Source: Candidatus Delongbacteria bacterium
Lineage (GTDB): Bacteria; UBA4055
DNA: 64,000 bases
Assembly (NCBI GenBank): GCA_016937995.1
Contig: JAFGVM010000037.1
Coordinates: 1 to 64,000, forward strand
Direction: 5' to 3'
The translations under genes were made by a program, and so were the position numbers. The number at the start of each line of letters is the position of its first letter. Within the stretch, counting starts at the first letter, position 1. The notes under the pieces are model-generated. The model had not been told where the DNA came from. It did not search any database and saw only the letters and a list, made by a program, of their open reading frames with translations. Positions 17,876 to 27,141 of the stretch are shown here, one piece after another.

Positions 17876-18643
17876 TTATTTATTCAGCCCGTATTCTGGT
17901 TGTTTCGTTAGCGTTGATTTTTCACATTTGAAATTAAAGTTAAATTTCTTTAAAATATCATTGATAGCATCCTCTAAATATGATGGAGAATGTGGTGAAA
18001 TATAAATCAAATCTACAAGTTCATTTATATTTGCAGGTAAATATAAGCCTGTTTCATCTATAGGTCTATCATTATTTAAATGACGAACCCAATGAATTAT
18101 TCTGACTTCATTTTCAAGATTGTATTCTCTTTTTTTGAAACATGCAGGTGATATAAATTCAGTAATATCCGGATGTTCTGTTTTATAATCAATATATTTA
18201 ACTTTACAAATTCTTTGAAACTTTAGTAAATTATTTACAGTATCTTCGCCTTTCGCACAAAAATTCTCGGGGTATTGAGATTTAATTAATTTGATATTAG
18301 ATTTAATAGCTAAAGAACCATTTTTTGAACCATATCTATTCCAAAGCGTTTCAGATTCAACATCTGAAGCAAACCAACAATTTACATATAAATATTGTGA
18401 ATTATTCTCAAAATGGTTTATATCTTCTTCATTTATTTTGATTCTAGATTCTTTCATATAATGTTCAATGCTGCCTTTAGTAAAAGTTCCTTCATGATTA
18501 TCATTGAATCTATCTATTCTTGAAAAAAATAAAGCATTTCTTGTTATAATTGATAAAAATTTTGACACATCCATGTATTTCCATAATACTAGATTATCAT
18601 CTAATACTTCATTATAATGATATGTCGATTGATTATTTTGCAT
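17876..18643 (-). CDS. DUF2971-like protein
   Basis: 255 residues. Matches the DUF2971 pattern: WKYMDVSKFLSIITRNALFFSRIDRFNDNHEG near the N-terminus, then CWFASDVESETLWNRYGSKNGSLAI, then KKREYNLENEVRIIHW. Function of the family is unknown; members often lie in accessory or defence-rich regions. Start at ATG 18643 with GGAG six bases upstream (an in-frame TTG at 18655 lies in the ribosome site and is rejected). Ends one base after the HAD gene stop in convergent orientation. More AT-rich than its neighbours, which fits recent transfer. Confidence 0.8.
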   Translation of the reverse strand: MQNNQSTYHYNEVLDDNLVLWKYMDVSKFLSIITRNALFFSRIDRFNDNHEGTFTKGSIEHYMKESRIKINEEDINHFENNSQYLYVNCWFASDVESETLWNRYGSKNGSLAIKSNIKLIKSQYPENFCAKGEDTVNNLLKFQRICKVKYIDYKTEHPDITEFISPACFKKREYNLENEVRIIHWVRHLNNDRPIDETGLYLPANINELVDLIYISPHSPSYLEDAINDILKKFNFNFKCEKSTLTKQPEYGLNK

Positions 18644-18709
18644 AACAATCTCCAATTTATAACATTTTCTACTTATCTAAAAAACAATTCCGTGTGATCC
18701 TTCCAAACC

Positions 18710-20878
18710 CTACCGATCAATCCCCATATGATGAAGAATGAATGAGTAAGTATTAGCTATCTCACGATACAGATCATATTTCCCTGAATACCCGCTGTGA
18801 CCAGTCATTCCAATATTCAAAAGCACTTTCGTTGCTGCTGTATTGTTTTCCCTAATCTTTGAGACCCATTTAAGCTGTTCCCAATAGTTAACTCTAGGGT
18901 CGTAAAAACCTGCCCTGACGAAGATCTCAGGATATGGCTGCTTAACTATGTTATAATACGGATCATATGAAAGCATATATTCAAAATCTTCTTTCACCCC
19001 TGGATTACCCCATTCATCATATTCAGCCACAACCGCTGTCAAAGTCGGGTCAGACATAGTATTTATCAGATCAACAAATGGAACATCAAGAACAGCAGCT
19101 TTACAGATATCCGGTCTTTCGTTAAGTACTGCTCCAACAAGAAGACCTCCTGCACTCGCTCCGGTGATAACAAGCTTCTCAGAAGATGTATAACCTTTTT
19201 CAATAAGGTATTCAGCACAGGAGATAAAGTCTTTAAATGTGTTTTTCTTATTTTTCAGCATTCCTTCTTTATGCCACTTCTTACCTTTTTCAAGCCCTCC
19301 CCTAACATGAGCTATCGCGTAGATAACACCTCTGTCTAGAAGACTGATCCTTGGTATCGAAAAATCCTGATCAAAGAACGATCCGTAAGCTCCATAACCA
19401 TCGAGAAGCATGGGGTTACTAACGTCATTTTTTAACAAGGATTTTTTATAAACAAGTGATATCGGGATCTTTTTATTATCATGAGATAGTGCATAGATCA
19501 TTTCAGTATTATATTCTGCCTTGTCGTAACCACCGACGACTTTCTCCTGCTTGACCAACTCCTTTTCTCCCGCATTCATATCATAATCCACAACCGAAAT
19601 AGGTGTTATCGGTGACTCATACATAAATCGAAGCTTTTCTGTATTGTATTCCGGATTTTCACCGAGATATACATTATAGCAGTTGTCATCAAACTTTATT
19701 TCTTTACTGCTCAAAGAAAGATAGTCGATTATATTGATCACCTTCTTCCCATCCTTTATCTCACTCAAAACCATGTATTTATCAAATATCTCGAAATCTT
19801 CAATATAAGTATCTTCACTGTGCTCTACATACTCCTTCCATTCACTTCTATGCGGAGATGTGTCCTTTGTTTTCATTATCTTGAAATTATATGCCTGATC
19901 GGCATTAGTATGGATTAGGAAATCAGTCCCCTGGTGTTCAACATAATACTCCACTCCTTCTTCCCTCTCAGATATCAGTTCGAAGGTTCCGATAGGATCT
20001 GTGCTATCAAGATAATACATCTCTGACGTAACGTTGTTAGCCGTTCCAATAAGAATAAATTTTTTATCTTTAGTTTTTTGGATCCATACAAAATAAGATT
20101 CGTCAGTTTCGAGGTAAATGTTTATATCATTGTCCTTATTGGTTCCGACAATATGCATGAATACACTATTGGTCCTGTTGGATTTGTCAACAAGCGTGTA
20201 AAAAAATGTGTCGTCTGATTCTGCCCAGACAACTTCACCGACATTTTCGATCACTTCACCAAAGTGCTTCCCTGTCTGAAGATTTTTCACATACAATGTA
20301 TAGTTTTCATCACCGGTATTATCAACAGAATATGCCAGATATCGATGGTCGGGACTGATACAGTACTCACCAAGCTCAAAATAATCGTTACTTTTAGCGA
20401 TCTCATTAAGATCGAGGATCACCTCTTCTTCAGCATTCAGATCTTTGTATTTTCTGCATTGAATTGGATACTGCCCTTCTTTTATATTTCTTGAGTAATA
20501 ATAATAATCACCGTCTTTTACAGGAACTGACATATCTGTAAAATCTACCCTTGAGATAATTTCTTTAAGAATTTCATTCTCTAATTCAATCATAGACGAC
20601 ATGCTGGCCATAGAATATTCATTCTCAGCTCTTATTTGGTCCATGACTGTTTTGTCTTTTCTTGAATCATCCCTCATCCAGCTATAATCATCATAGAGTT
20701 CAGTACCGTGAAATTTACTCATTTTTCTAATTTTTACAGGTACAGGAACTATGACCTCCCCGGAATACTTATCGTTCTCGCGATTTTCACGTAGCTGACG
20801 TTCCCGTTTAGGTTCCTGCCCCATAGTACTGGATATAAACACCAACAGACCTATAATAAATATGGATTTTATTTTCAT
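18710..20878 (-). CDS. prolyl oligopeptidase family serine peptidase (S9A)
   Basis: 722 residues with a signal peptide (1-20), so periplasmic or exported. N-terminal beta-propeller of the Peptidase_S9_N type beginning DDYSWMRDDSR, then an alpha/beta-hydrolase domain with nucleophile S575 in GASAGG, Asp in AGFYDPRVNYWE and His in TGHSGYSGKYD. Resembles oligopeptidase B and prolyl oligopeptidase, which cut short peptides after basic residues or proline; specificity is not decided here. ATG start with GGGAGT upstream. Confidence 0.93.
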   Translation of the reverse strand: MKIKSIFIIGLLVFISSTMGQEPKRERQLRENRENDKYSGEVIVPVPVKIRKMSKFHGTELYDDYSWMRDDSRKDKTVMDQIRAENEYSMASMSSMIELENEILKEIISRVDFTDMSVPVKDGDYYYYSRNIKEGQYPIQCRKYKDLNAEEEVILDLNEIAKSNDYFELGEYCISPDHRYLAYSVDNTGDENYTLYVKNLQTGKHFGEVIENVGEVVWAESDDTFFYTLVDKSNRTNSVFMHIVGTNKDNDINIYLETDESYFVWIQKTKDKKFILIGTANNVTSEMYYLDSTDPIGTFELISEREEGVEYYVEHQGTDFLIHTNADQAYNFKIMKTKDTSPHRSEWKEYVEHSEDTYIEDFEIFDKYMVLSEIKDGKKVINIIDYLSLSSKEIKFDDNCYNVYLGENPEYNTEKLRFMYESPITPISVVDYDMNAGEKELVKQEKVVGGYDKAEYNTEMIYALSHDNKKIPISLVYKKSLLKNDVSNPMLLDGYGAYGSFFDQDFSIPRISLLDRGVIYAIAHVRGGLEKGKKWHKEGMLKNKKNTFKDFISCAEYLIEKGYTSSEKLVITGASAGGLLVGAVLNERPDICKAAVLDVPFVDLINTMSDPTLTAVVAEYDEWGNPGVKEDFEYMLSYDPYYNIVKQPYPEIFVRAGFYDPRVNYWEQLKWVSKIRENNTAATKVLLNIGMTGHSGYSGKYDLYREIANTYSFILHHMGIDR

Positions 20879-21894
20879 AGTATATTACTCCCGAATGTAT
20901 TTTCATACAAAATAAAGAATACATTGATCTTTTTCAACATTAATTATGATATAGTATTCACACTTGCCTAAACCAAAATTATTTTGTATAATACTAACTG
21001 ACAACAAAACAACTAAAACCAAAAATTGGAGGAATTATGACTGAGATATATTTAAAAACTACGGATTTGAGATTGTAGCGTAAGTTAGAATAACCGTTTA
21101 CATATAAGAATAATCTCTCATACGATATGATCCGTTCGGATCGGTCTACAAATTCAATTCCGCAGTATTTCCCCTAAATATTTATGTCAGAAGTAAGATA
21201 TCAGAAGTTAGAAGTCTGATTTAGTTTGTCTTTCTAAACTTGATTCTCCCGATAAATCGGATTCAAATAAATAAGTCTTAGACTTCAATTAACTCAGTCT
21301 GACTTACACCTCTGACTTCTAATTTTTAACTTCTGACTTTAAAATCTCACAGAGATCCCATCGCTCATCTCTTTAAACATGGCAGCGATACGTACTAACT
21401 AAACAATAGGAGGTGCATATGAATAACTTAATCGAAGGAAGTTGCATTAGTTAGCAGCTTCTACGTTGAGAGGGAAGCTGGTAACTTCCCTCTCAATAAT
21501 TGTGCGAGAAAATAGAAAGTGATGTATTCCGTAGGGGAAGGTCTCCGCACCTTCCCGTAAACGGAAAACAAGATTGCCACTCCCGATAAATCGGGATCGC
21601 AATGACAGAATGTAAGCGCTAAACATCTTGAGCCCACTACGATAGAAGAGAGACGCTCGTGTAGAGCGTCTATACGGGAATCCGTAAAGACGCCCAACCT
21701 GGGCGTCTCATAACTTACATAAACAACGGAGGCAACGATGATTGTAACAAACAAAGAACAAAGACGAACAAGGAGCGTATAGCTATAATTCAAATATACG
21801 TCTCCTTTGTTGTACAGACACATCACCATGTGTCTCTGAGTCACAATGTGTTGTGACTCTACGAATACAATCAAAAAACGGAGACAAAATTATA
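20879..21894. other. 1-kb palindrome-rich region with three RBS-led mini-ORFs
   Basis: No ordinary gene. Three mini-ORFs, each behind a perfect ribosome site, occur on the + strand: 21037-21078 (13 codons, GGAGG), 21420-21455 (11 codons, AGGAGG) and 21738-21782 (14 codons, GGAGG). Tandem TCAGAAG words at 21186-21215 and 21309-21342, and the hairpin array at 21466-21859, fill the space between them. It reads like a 5' region that repeats have invaded. Confidence 0.6.
21466..21859. repeat. array of seven distinct perfect hairpins
   Basis: Perfect stems at 21466-21477/21485-21496 (12 bp), 21535-21542/21549-21556 (8 bp), 21581-21596, 21651-21671 (8 bp), 21688-21708 (8 bp), 21816-21823/21828-21835 (8 bp) and 21838-21846/21851-21859 (9 bp). 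Stem sequences differ but loops are 4-7 bases, and several 3' arms end in GTCTC or GACTCTAC. A cousin of the fifth hairpin lies just after rsgA at 23037-23057. Confidence 0.8.
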
Positions 21895-23028
21895 ATGACA
21901 ACATTAGAACAATACGGCTGGAATGAATTCTTTGAAAACAACTTTCAAAAATATAAAGAATTAAACTATGAACCGGCCAGAGTAACAAAAGAAAGTATAA
22001 ACCAGTATTGGTTAATGACAGAGTCAGGTGAAGTTAAAGCAAAACTGTCGACTAAATTCTTCATGGATACATTCGGGAAGGAACAACTACCTGTCGTAGG
22101 TGACTGGGTGGCTGTTCAGAAGCCTGTGGAAGCTGAGGAATATTTTATAGAAGCTGTTCTACCGAGAAAAACAAGACTGATACGAAAAGGTAAAGATACC
22201 TACGGGAGGAATTTCGTCAAAGCAGGTGATGGTGGTATCAGGATCATTTCCAGCAATATAGATACTGTATTCTATGTGGCATCACTTGATCATAGAGATT
22301 TCAATATTACCAAGATAGAACGATATCTCGTAATGCTCTATGAAAGCGGTGCTCAACCTGTACTGATATTGAATAAGAAGGATATCTGTCCTGAGTATGA
22401 AGAATATATTGAAAAGGTGAAGAACATAGCCGGTGAACTTCCGGTTCTTGCAGTAAGTGCAATTAACTATGATGGATTCGAGGAATTATTCGATTACCTT
22501 GAGGAAGGTAAGACCGTAGCATTCATAGGATCATCCGGAGTTGGTAAATCTTCTATAGTGAATGTATTAATGGGTGAAGATGTAATGTATGTAAGTAATA
22601 TCCGTGAATCTGATAAAAGAGGAAAGCATACAACTACTCATAGAGAAATGATACTTTTCCCTGAAGGTGGCATTCTTATTGATAATCCTGGGATCAGAGA
22701 TCTGAAACCCGTAGCATCTCAGGAAGCATTGGAATCTACTTTTGAAGATATCGTTGAACTTGAAACAATGTGTAAATTTTCAAACTGTACACACAAAAAC
22801 GAACCTGATTGTGCAATAAAAGAAGCACTGGAAAGTGATGAACTTTCAGCGAAGAGATATGAAAACTACCTGAATTTGAAACGAGAAGCTCAATTCTTTG
22901 AAAAACGTGCTGCACAGAGAGAAGAAATTTTGAAAAAAGCTGCTGAACGGGAACAAAAAGGTGGCAAGAAAACAAAGAAACACATGCGTGGCAAAAAGAA
23001 CCGTGACAAATATGTCTATGAACACTGA
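21895..23028 (+). CDS. rsgA: ribosome small-subunit GTPase RsgA (YjeQ)
   Basis: 377 residues. OB-fold N-terminus, circularly permuted GTPase with G4 NKKD, then G1 GSSGVGKSS, then G3 DNPGIRDL, and a C-terminal zinc site (CKFSNCTHKNEPDC). Helps maturation of the 30S subunit. The C-terminal tail is Lys-rich. I start at ATG 21895 (MTTLEQYGW) with GGAG upstream; a GTG at 21853 lies inside a hairpin and would add no conserved residues. Preceded by the hairpin array, followed by a hairpin at 23037-23057 that may end transcription. Confidence 0.95.
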   Translation: MTTLEQYGWNEFFENNFQKYKELNYEPARVTKESINQYWLMTESGEVKAKLSTKFFMDTFGKEQLPVVGDWVAVQKPVEAEEYFIEAVLPRKTRLIRKGKDTYGRNFVKAGDGGIRIISSNIDTVFYVASLDHRDFNITKIERYLVMLYESGAQPVLILNKKDICPEYEEYIEKVKNIAGELPVLAVSAINYDGFEELFDYLEEGKTVAFIGSSGVGKSSIVNVLMGEDVMYVSNIRESDKRGKHTTTHREMILFPEGGILIDNPGIRDLKPVASQEALESTFEDIVELETMCKFSNCTHKNEPDCAIKEALESDELSAKRYENYLNLKREAQFFEKRAAQREEILKKAAEREQKGGKKTKKHMRGKKNRDKYVYEH

Positions 23029-23032
23029 TATC

Positions 23033-23228
23033 GTAAAGACGCCCAACTCGGGCGTCTCTACAACACAGAATGATCAATTTTCAAGGATTCCAGAACCCGC
23101 CTGGATCCCCGTGTCAAGCACGAGGATGACAACGTAATCAGCAGGTCACATTGAGCGGAGTCGAAATGTAGGACCTGTTGATTATGAAAAGTCTTACACT
23201 TCGGCTCCGCTCAGTGTGACTTTTCATA
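23033..23228. repeat. dispersed palindromes between rsgA and trkA
   Basis: The 310-base gap 23029-23338 holds three repeat types: an 8-bp hairpin AGACGCCC/GGGCGTCT (23037-23057); a GGATCCCC-GTCAAGC-GAGGATGACA element (23103-23132) shared with about 36.95, 48.25 and 56.87 kb; and a long imperfect inverted repeat (about 23147-23226) with GTCACATTGAGCGGAG and its complement CTCCGCTCAGTGTGAC. From 23258 AATTATCAATT-type words run up to trkA. No gene seen. Confidence 0.75.
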
Positions 23229-23338
23229 ACTTTCCCCTTTCCCCTTATCCCTACGTTTTTCAATTCTCAATTTTCAATTATCAATTATCAATTAATTTCC
23301 TTATATTTCGAACTTTCCTTAATAAAACAGGAAGTACC

Positions 23339-24709
23339 ATGAATGTATTGATAGCCGGTGGTGGTGAAGTTGGTTATATAATTGCGGAAAGATTGATCAC
23401 GGAAGGGCACAATGTAACGATCATTGAAAGAGATGAAGACAGGGTTGCAACTCTGAACAATGAACTGGATGCTTATGTTGTACATGGAAGCGGGATATAT
23501 GTAAAACGATTAAAACAGGCTAAAATTGAAAAAACAGACTTGTTCTTAGCTTTAACAAATGATGATAATAAAAACATAATATCCTGCTCTCTGGCAAAGA
23601 AATTAACTAACGGACATGCAACTACTATTGCTAAAGTAGAAAATTATATCTATTATTTTTCCGATGACAGAATTTCACCAAAGTACTATGGTATAGATGA
23701 AACTATAGCTTCAACAAGACTTACAATTGACAAACTGCAAGACCTGATCAAAGAACCTGATGCTATTGAAAATATGTACTTTTATGATGATAAAATTCAG
23801 ATAATCGGTGTGAACATCCCAAGAGATTTTTCTCTATCCGGTAAAACCTTTCGGGAAATTGCGATAGAACACCCTGAATGGCAAAAGTCAAAAGTTATCG
23901 CAATCAAGTATGATGAGGGCGTAATGATTCCTACAGGAAATGATACAATTCAACCCGGTGATAAGCTTTACATTATAGGTACAAATGAAATTTTACAGGA
24001 TCTATTGACTCAATATTTTACTTCAAATAAAAAAATAAATGATATTGTGATTTTTGGCGGGAACAGGATCGGAAAGGAATTTGCCCAACTTCAAGCAGCT
24101 AAGGGTAGAAAAGTCACTATCTTTGATGATGACATAAAAGTATGTAAACAACTATCTGAAGAGTTGGAAAACATCCTGATCGTTCATGCTTCAGGAACTA
24201 ATCAAAAAGCTCTTGAAGAAATTAACATGAAAAATGCCTGTGTAGTTTGTGTATCAAATGATGATGAATATAATATTATCTCAGCAGTTTTAGCAAAACA
24301 GAATGGGGCCACAAAAGCAATTTGTAATATCAGGAATCTATCTATAAGTAAGATCGTTAATCAAATATCCGACATTGATTCAGTTTTCTCACCTGAAGAA
24401 TTAACATTGGCAGAAGTACTTAAATATTGCAGAAAGGGAAATATAGTATCGATCACACATATGCCTAACATCAATGCTGAGACTATACAAGCTCAAATAT
24501 CTGAAAAAATATCTATTATAAACAAACCTTTGAAAGAAGTCAAATTTCCAAAAGGTATGATAATAGGAGCTATAATTCGTAATGGTGAAATAATAATACC
24601 AAATGGTAATGATTCAATTAAATTAAATGATATCGTAATAGCTTTCGTTTTACCTGCAGCAAAAAGCTATGCAGAGGATATATTCGCAAAAAATTTGAGC
24701 AAGAGGTAA
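23339..24709 (+). CDS. trkA: Trk potassium uptake regulatory subunit TrkA
   Basis: 456 residues. Two RCK modules in tandem: an NAD-binding Rossmann fold starting VLIAGGGEVGYIIAERL with a TrkA-C domain, then a second starting VIFGGNRIGKEF, again with TrkA-C. It binds nucleotide on the cytoplasmic side and gates TrkH. Start at ATG 23339 behind AGGAAG; 123 in-frame bases upstream run through intergenic repeats and are not coding. Three bases before trkH, so cotranscribed. Confidence 0.95.
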   Translation: MNVLIAGGGEVGYIIAERLITEGHNVTIIERDEDRVATLNNELDAYVVHGSGIYVKRLKQAKIEKTDLFLALTNDDNKNIISCSLAKKLTNGHATTIAKVENYIYYFSDDRISPKYYGIDETIASTRLTIDKLQDLIKEPDAIENMYFYDDKIQIIGVNIPRDFSLSGKTFREIAIEHPEWQKSKVIAIKYDEGVMIPTGNDTIQPGDKLYIIGTNEILQDLLTQYFTSNKKINDIVIFGGNRIGKEFAQLQAAKGRKVTIFDDDIKVCKQLSEELENILIVHASGTNQKALEEINMKNACVVCVSNDDEYNIISAVLAKQNGATKAICNIRNLSISKIVNQISDIDSVFSPEELTLAEVLKYCRKGNIVSITHMPNINAETIQAQISEKISIINKPLKEVKFPKGMIIGAIIRNGEIIIPNGNDSIKLNDIVIAFVLPAAKSYAEDIFAKNLSKR

Positions 24710-24712
24710 TAT

Positions 24713-26227
24713 TTGAACTGGAAAGCGATCCTTAAAATACAAGGTTTACTTTTAGTAATACTGTCTGTTTCTATGCTTTTCCCAATTGCATTTTCTATTT
24801 ATTACGGATCTTCAGATTTTATAGAACTTTTTTCAGGAATGGCTATAACACTTGTTTCAGGTATTATACTTTCAGTATCTTTCAACTCAAATAAACCCTT
24901 AAAACCTAGAGAGGGTTTTATTATAGTAGCTACAGGTTGGATCATAGCATCCGTTTTTGGAGCTCTTCCCTTTTATTTTCATGAGGCTTTTAACGGGAAT
25001 TTTATAGACTGTGTTTTTGAAACAATGTCTGGATTAACAACAACCGGATCATCTATTTTAGTCGATATTGAAATTCTTCCAAAAGGGTTGTTGTTTTGGA
25101 GAAGTTTTACTCATTGGCTAGGCGGGATGGGAATTATTTTATTGGTTGTAGCGATATTACCTATTCTAGGATTTAATTCTACCAATCTTTACAAAGCTGA
25201 AGTTTCAGGACCTACAAAAGATAGAATAAGCCCAAAGATAAAAGATACTGCAAAAATACTATGGTATATTTATTTCGGTATGACTATCCTACTAACTGCA
25301 CTGCTGATGATCGGTGGAATGGACCTGTTCAATGCACTTTGCCACACTTTTGGAACTTTAGGTACAGGCGGTTTATCGACACTAAACAAATCTGTCGGTG
25401 GATTTAATAATTTATATTTTGAAGTAGTCATTATTATTTTTATGTACTTATCCGGTATGAATTTTTTTCTTCATTACAGTTTGATCAAGGGTAAATTTAC
25501 AGATATATTTTCAAATAGAGAATGGAGATTTTATACGATTTTACTTATCGGATCTACCTTTTTAATATCGCTGAATATTCATTACTACAATTATTCAGCA
25601 GAAATCTTAAATAATAATTCGATACTTTTGTTATACAAAGAAAGTTATGGATTATGTTTAAGACATTCATTCTTTCAAACTATTTCATTGGGAACTTGCA
25701 CCGGTTATACAACCACTAATTTTGATCTATGGCCAAGTTTTTCAAAAATACTTCTCATATCATTGATGTTTATTGGTGGGAGTGCAGGCTCGACTTCAGG
25801 AGGTATTAAACAGATCAGAATAATTATTTTAATAAAATTTGTAATTGTCGAGATAAAAAGATTAATTTACCCTAAAGCTTATTTTTCGGTCAAGGTTGGA
25901 AATCAAGTATATCAAGATCCGGTTTTAAAAAATGTCATCGCATATTTTATAGTTTTTTTATTAGCGTTTGCATCAGTTACTTTAATTCTTACTTTCAGAG
26001 GCTACGATATTGTTACTTCATTTTCTGCTTCTATAGCTACTTTATCAGGAGTTGGACCTGGCTTGGCACGAGTAGGTGCAATAGGAAGTTTTGCGTTTTT
26101 TGATAATTTCTCTAAATTAGTGCTCATATTCAATATGTTAATAGGCAGACTTGAAATTTATTCTGTGCTGATATTGTTTTATACATTGTTTTATCCGGAA
26201 AGATTATTCGTGAAAATGAAAAGGTAA
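24713..26227 (+). CDS. trkH: Trk potassium transporter membrane subunit TrkH
   Basis: 504 residues, strongly hydrophobic with about ten membrane segments. The four pore-loop repeats of the TrkH/KtrB family can be seen: TMSGLTTTGSSIL, TFGTLGTGGLST, SLGTCTGYTTTNF and TLSGVGPGLA, with selectivity glycines. GGSAGSTSGGIK follows the third loop as in the family. TTG start with AGAGG upstream. Paired with trkA three bases upstream. Confidence 0.95.
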   Translation: MNWKAILKIQGLLLVILSVSMLFPIAFSIYYGSSDFIELFSGMAITLVSGIILSVSFNSNKPLKPREGFIIVATGWIIASVFGALPFYFHEAFNGNFIDCVFETMSGLTTTGSSILVDIEILPKGLLFWRSFTHWLGGMGIILLVVAILPILGFNSTNLYKAEVSGPTKDRISPKIKDTAKILWYIYFGMTILLTALLMIGGMDLFNALCHTFGTLGTGGLSTLNKSVGGFNNLYFEVVIIIFMYLSGMNFFLHYSLIKGKFTDIFSNREWRFYTILLIGSTFLISLNIHYYNYSAEILNNNSILLLYKESYGLCLRHSFFQTISLGTCTGYTTTNFDLWPSFSKILLISLMFIGGSAGSTSGGIKQIRIIILIKFVIVEIKRLIYPKAYFSVKVGNQVYQDPVLKNVIAYFIVFLLAFASVTLILTFRGYDIVTSFSASIATLSGVGPGLARVGAIGSFAFFDNFSKLVLIFNMLIGRLEIYSVLILFYTLFYPERLFVKMKR

Positions 26228-26229
26228 TT

Positions 26230-26424
26230 TCAATAATCAATCGGATTGTTCCTTATATATTGCCTGATATTATATAATTCTTTTTCATTTCTGATTATTC
26301 TGTCATGGAACGACCGTTGCCATTTGAAATTAATATTTTTGTTTGTTTGATTAATATTTTTGGTTACATAATGTTTGAATGATCGGATGAATTCTGTTAA
26401 ACCATGTAAATTATTAACCCTCCC
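26230..26424 (-). pseudogene. C-terminal remnant of a REP-associated Y1 (RAYT-like) transposase
   Basis: A minus-strand open stretch of 64 codons with no start ends in TGA at 26230-26232. Its end reads FKWQRSFHDRIIRNEKELY followed by IRQYIRNNPIDY, the typical C-terminus of REP-associated tyrosine transposases (WQxxFHDRIIR, YIxNNP). The catalytic HUH motif and Tyr domain are absent, and an in-frame TAG lies upstream at 26425-26427. Known relatives move or are tied to short palindromic repeats, which abound in this window. Confidence 0.88.
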
Positions 26425-26451
26425 CTACGGATACGGAAAAAATAATTTTTA

Positions 26452-26475
26452 AAAAAAAGGTGCTCGTACGAGCAC
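26452..26475 (-). terminator. terminator downstream of the acetyltransferase gene
   Basis: Perfect 7-bp palindromic stem GTGCTCG-TA-CGAGCAC followed on the minus strand by an 8-base T-run. Confidence 0.8.
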
Positions 26476-26530
26476 TCAAACTTAATCACTAAAAAAATAT
26501 AAATATATATATGAAAAGGTTTTTTTAAGG

Positions 26531-27121
26531 CTACATGAATAGCTCATGATACTCTGTATTCTTATTGTTCAATAGAGCAAATAAATAATTGTCATCAAAT
26601 TTCTGATTTACAAAGTTATAGGAATAATCTTTTAACAAAGCTTCCTGAAAGAATCCGAAATTCCGTACCAGCTGCACTGAAAGATCAGCCTGGGGATTCA
26701 CAATAGACTCAATTCTGTGTAGCTTCATTTTATTAAACCCGAATTCAATTACCGGTGGAAATATCTCTGTCAAATATCCCTGATCCCAGTATTCTCTTTT
26801 TAAAGAATGCCTGATCCCGCACCTGTAAAACCTTCTGAACCAGCATGTATAATTTATCAGACCTATCATTTTATTATTTTCCTTTAAAGCTATGACCCAG
26901 GCAAATCCAAGCTTTTTATCAAATAAAGCTTTTAACTGCTGTAATGTCTTATTTGCTTCTATTATATCTTTCATAATGTCAAGGCCGAAGCATTTTACAT
27001 TATCCTTGTCTGAAAAAAGTTCATGTAGATTTCCCAGGTCAGACTGTTTAATTTGTCTCAATATGCATCTGTCCGTTTCAAATTCCGGGAATCTTTCAAA
27101 TAAATGATCAAAGCACTTCAT
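26531..27121 (-). CDS. GNAT-family N-acetyltransferase (RimJ/RimL-like)
   Basis: 196 residues. Acetyltransf_3 pattern: FPEFETDRCILRQIKQSD at the N-terminus, the GxIGLINY strand, REYWDQGYLTEIFPPVIEFGF (the acetyl-CoA binding region, normally QGhhxEA) and LHRIESIVNPQADLSVQLVRNFGFFQEALLKDY, closely following the RimJ/RimL layout. Acetyl acceptor unknown. ATG start; terminator at 26452-26475 downstream. May be cotranscribed with the beta-propeller lipoprotein gene 20 bases upstream. Confidence 0.87.
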   Translation of the reverse strand: MKCFDHLFERFPEFETDRCILRQIKQSDLGNLHELFSDKDNVKCFGLDIMKDIIEANKTLQQLKALFDKKLGFAWVIALKENNKMIGLINYTCWFRRFYRCGIRHSLKREYWDQGYLTEIFPPVIEFGFNKMKLHRIESIVNPQADLSVQLVRNFGFFQEALLKDYSYNFVNQKFDDNYLFALLNNKNTEYHELFM

Positions 27122-27141
27122 AATTAACCTCTTAATAAATT

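Noticed and set aside
21461-21874. 137-codon minus-strand open frame upstream of rsgA
   Set aside because: It is the shadow of the hairpin array: no ribosome site, and its codons reflect palindromes.
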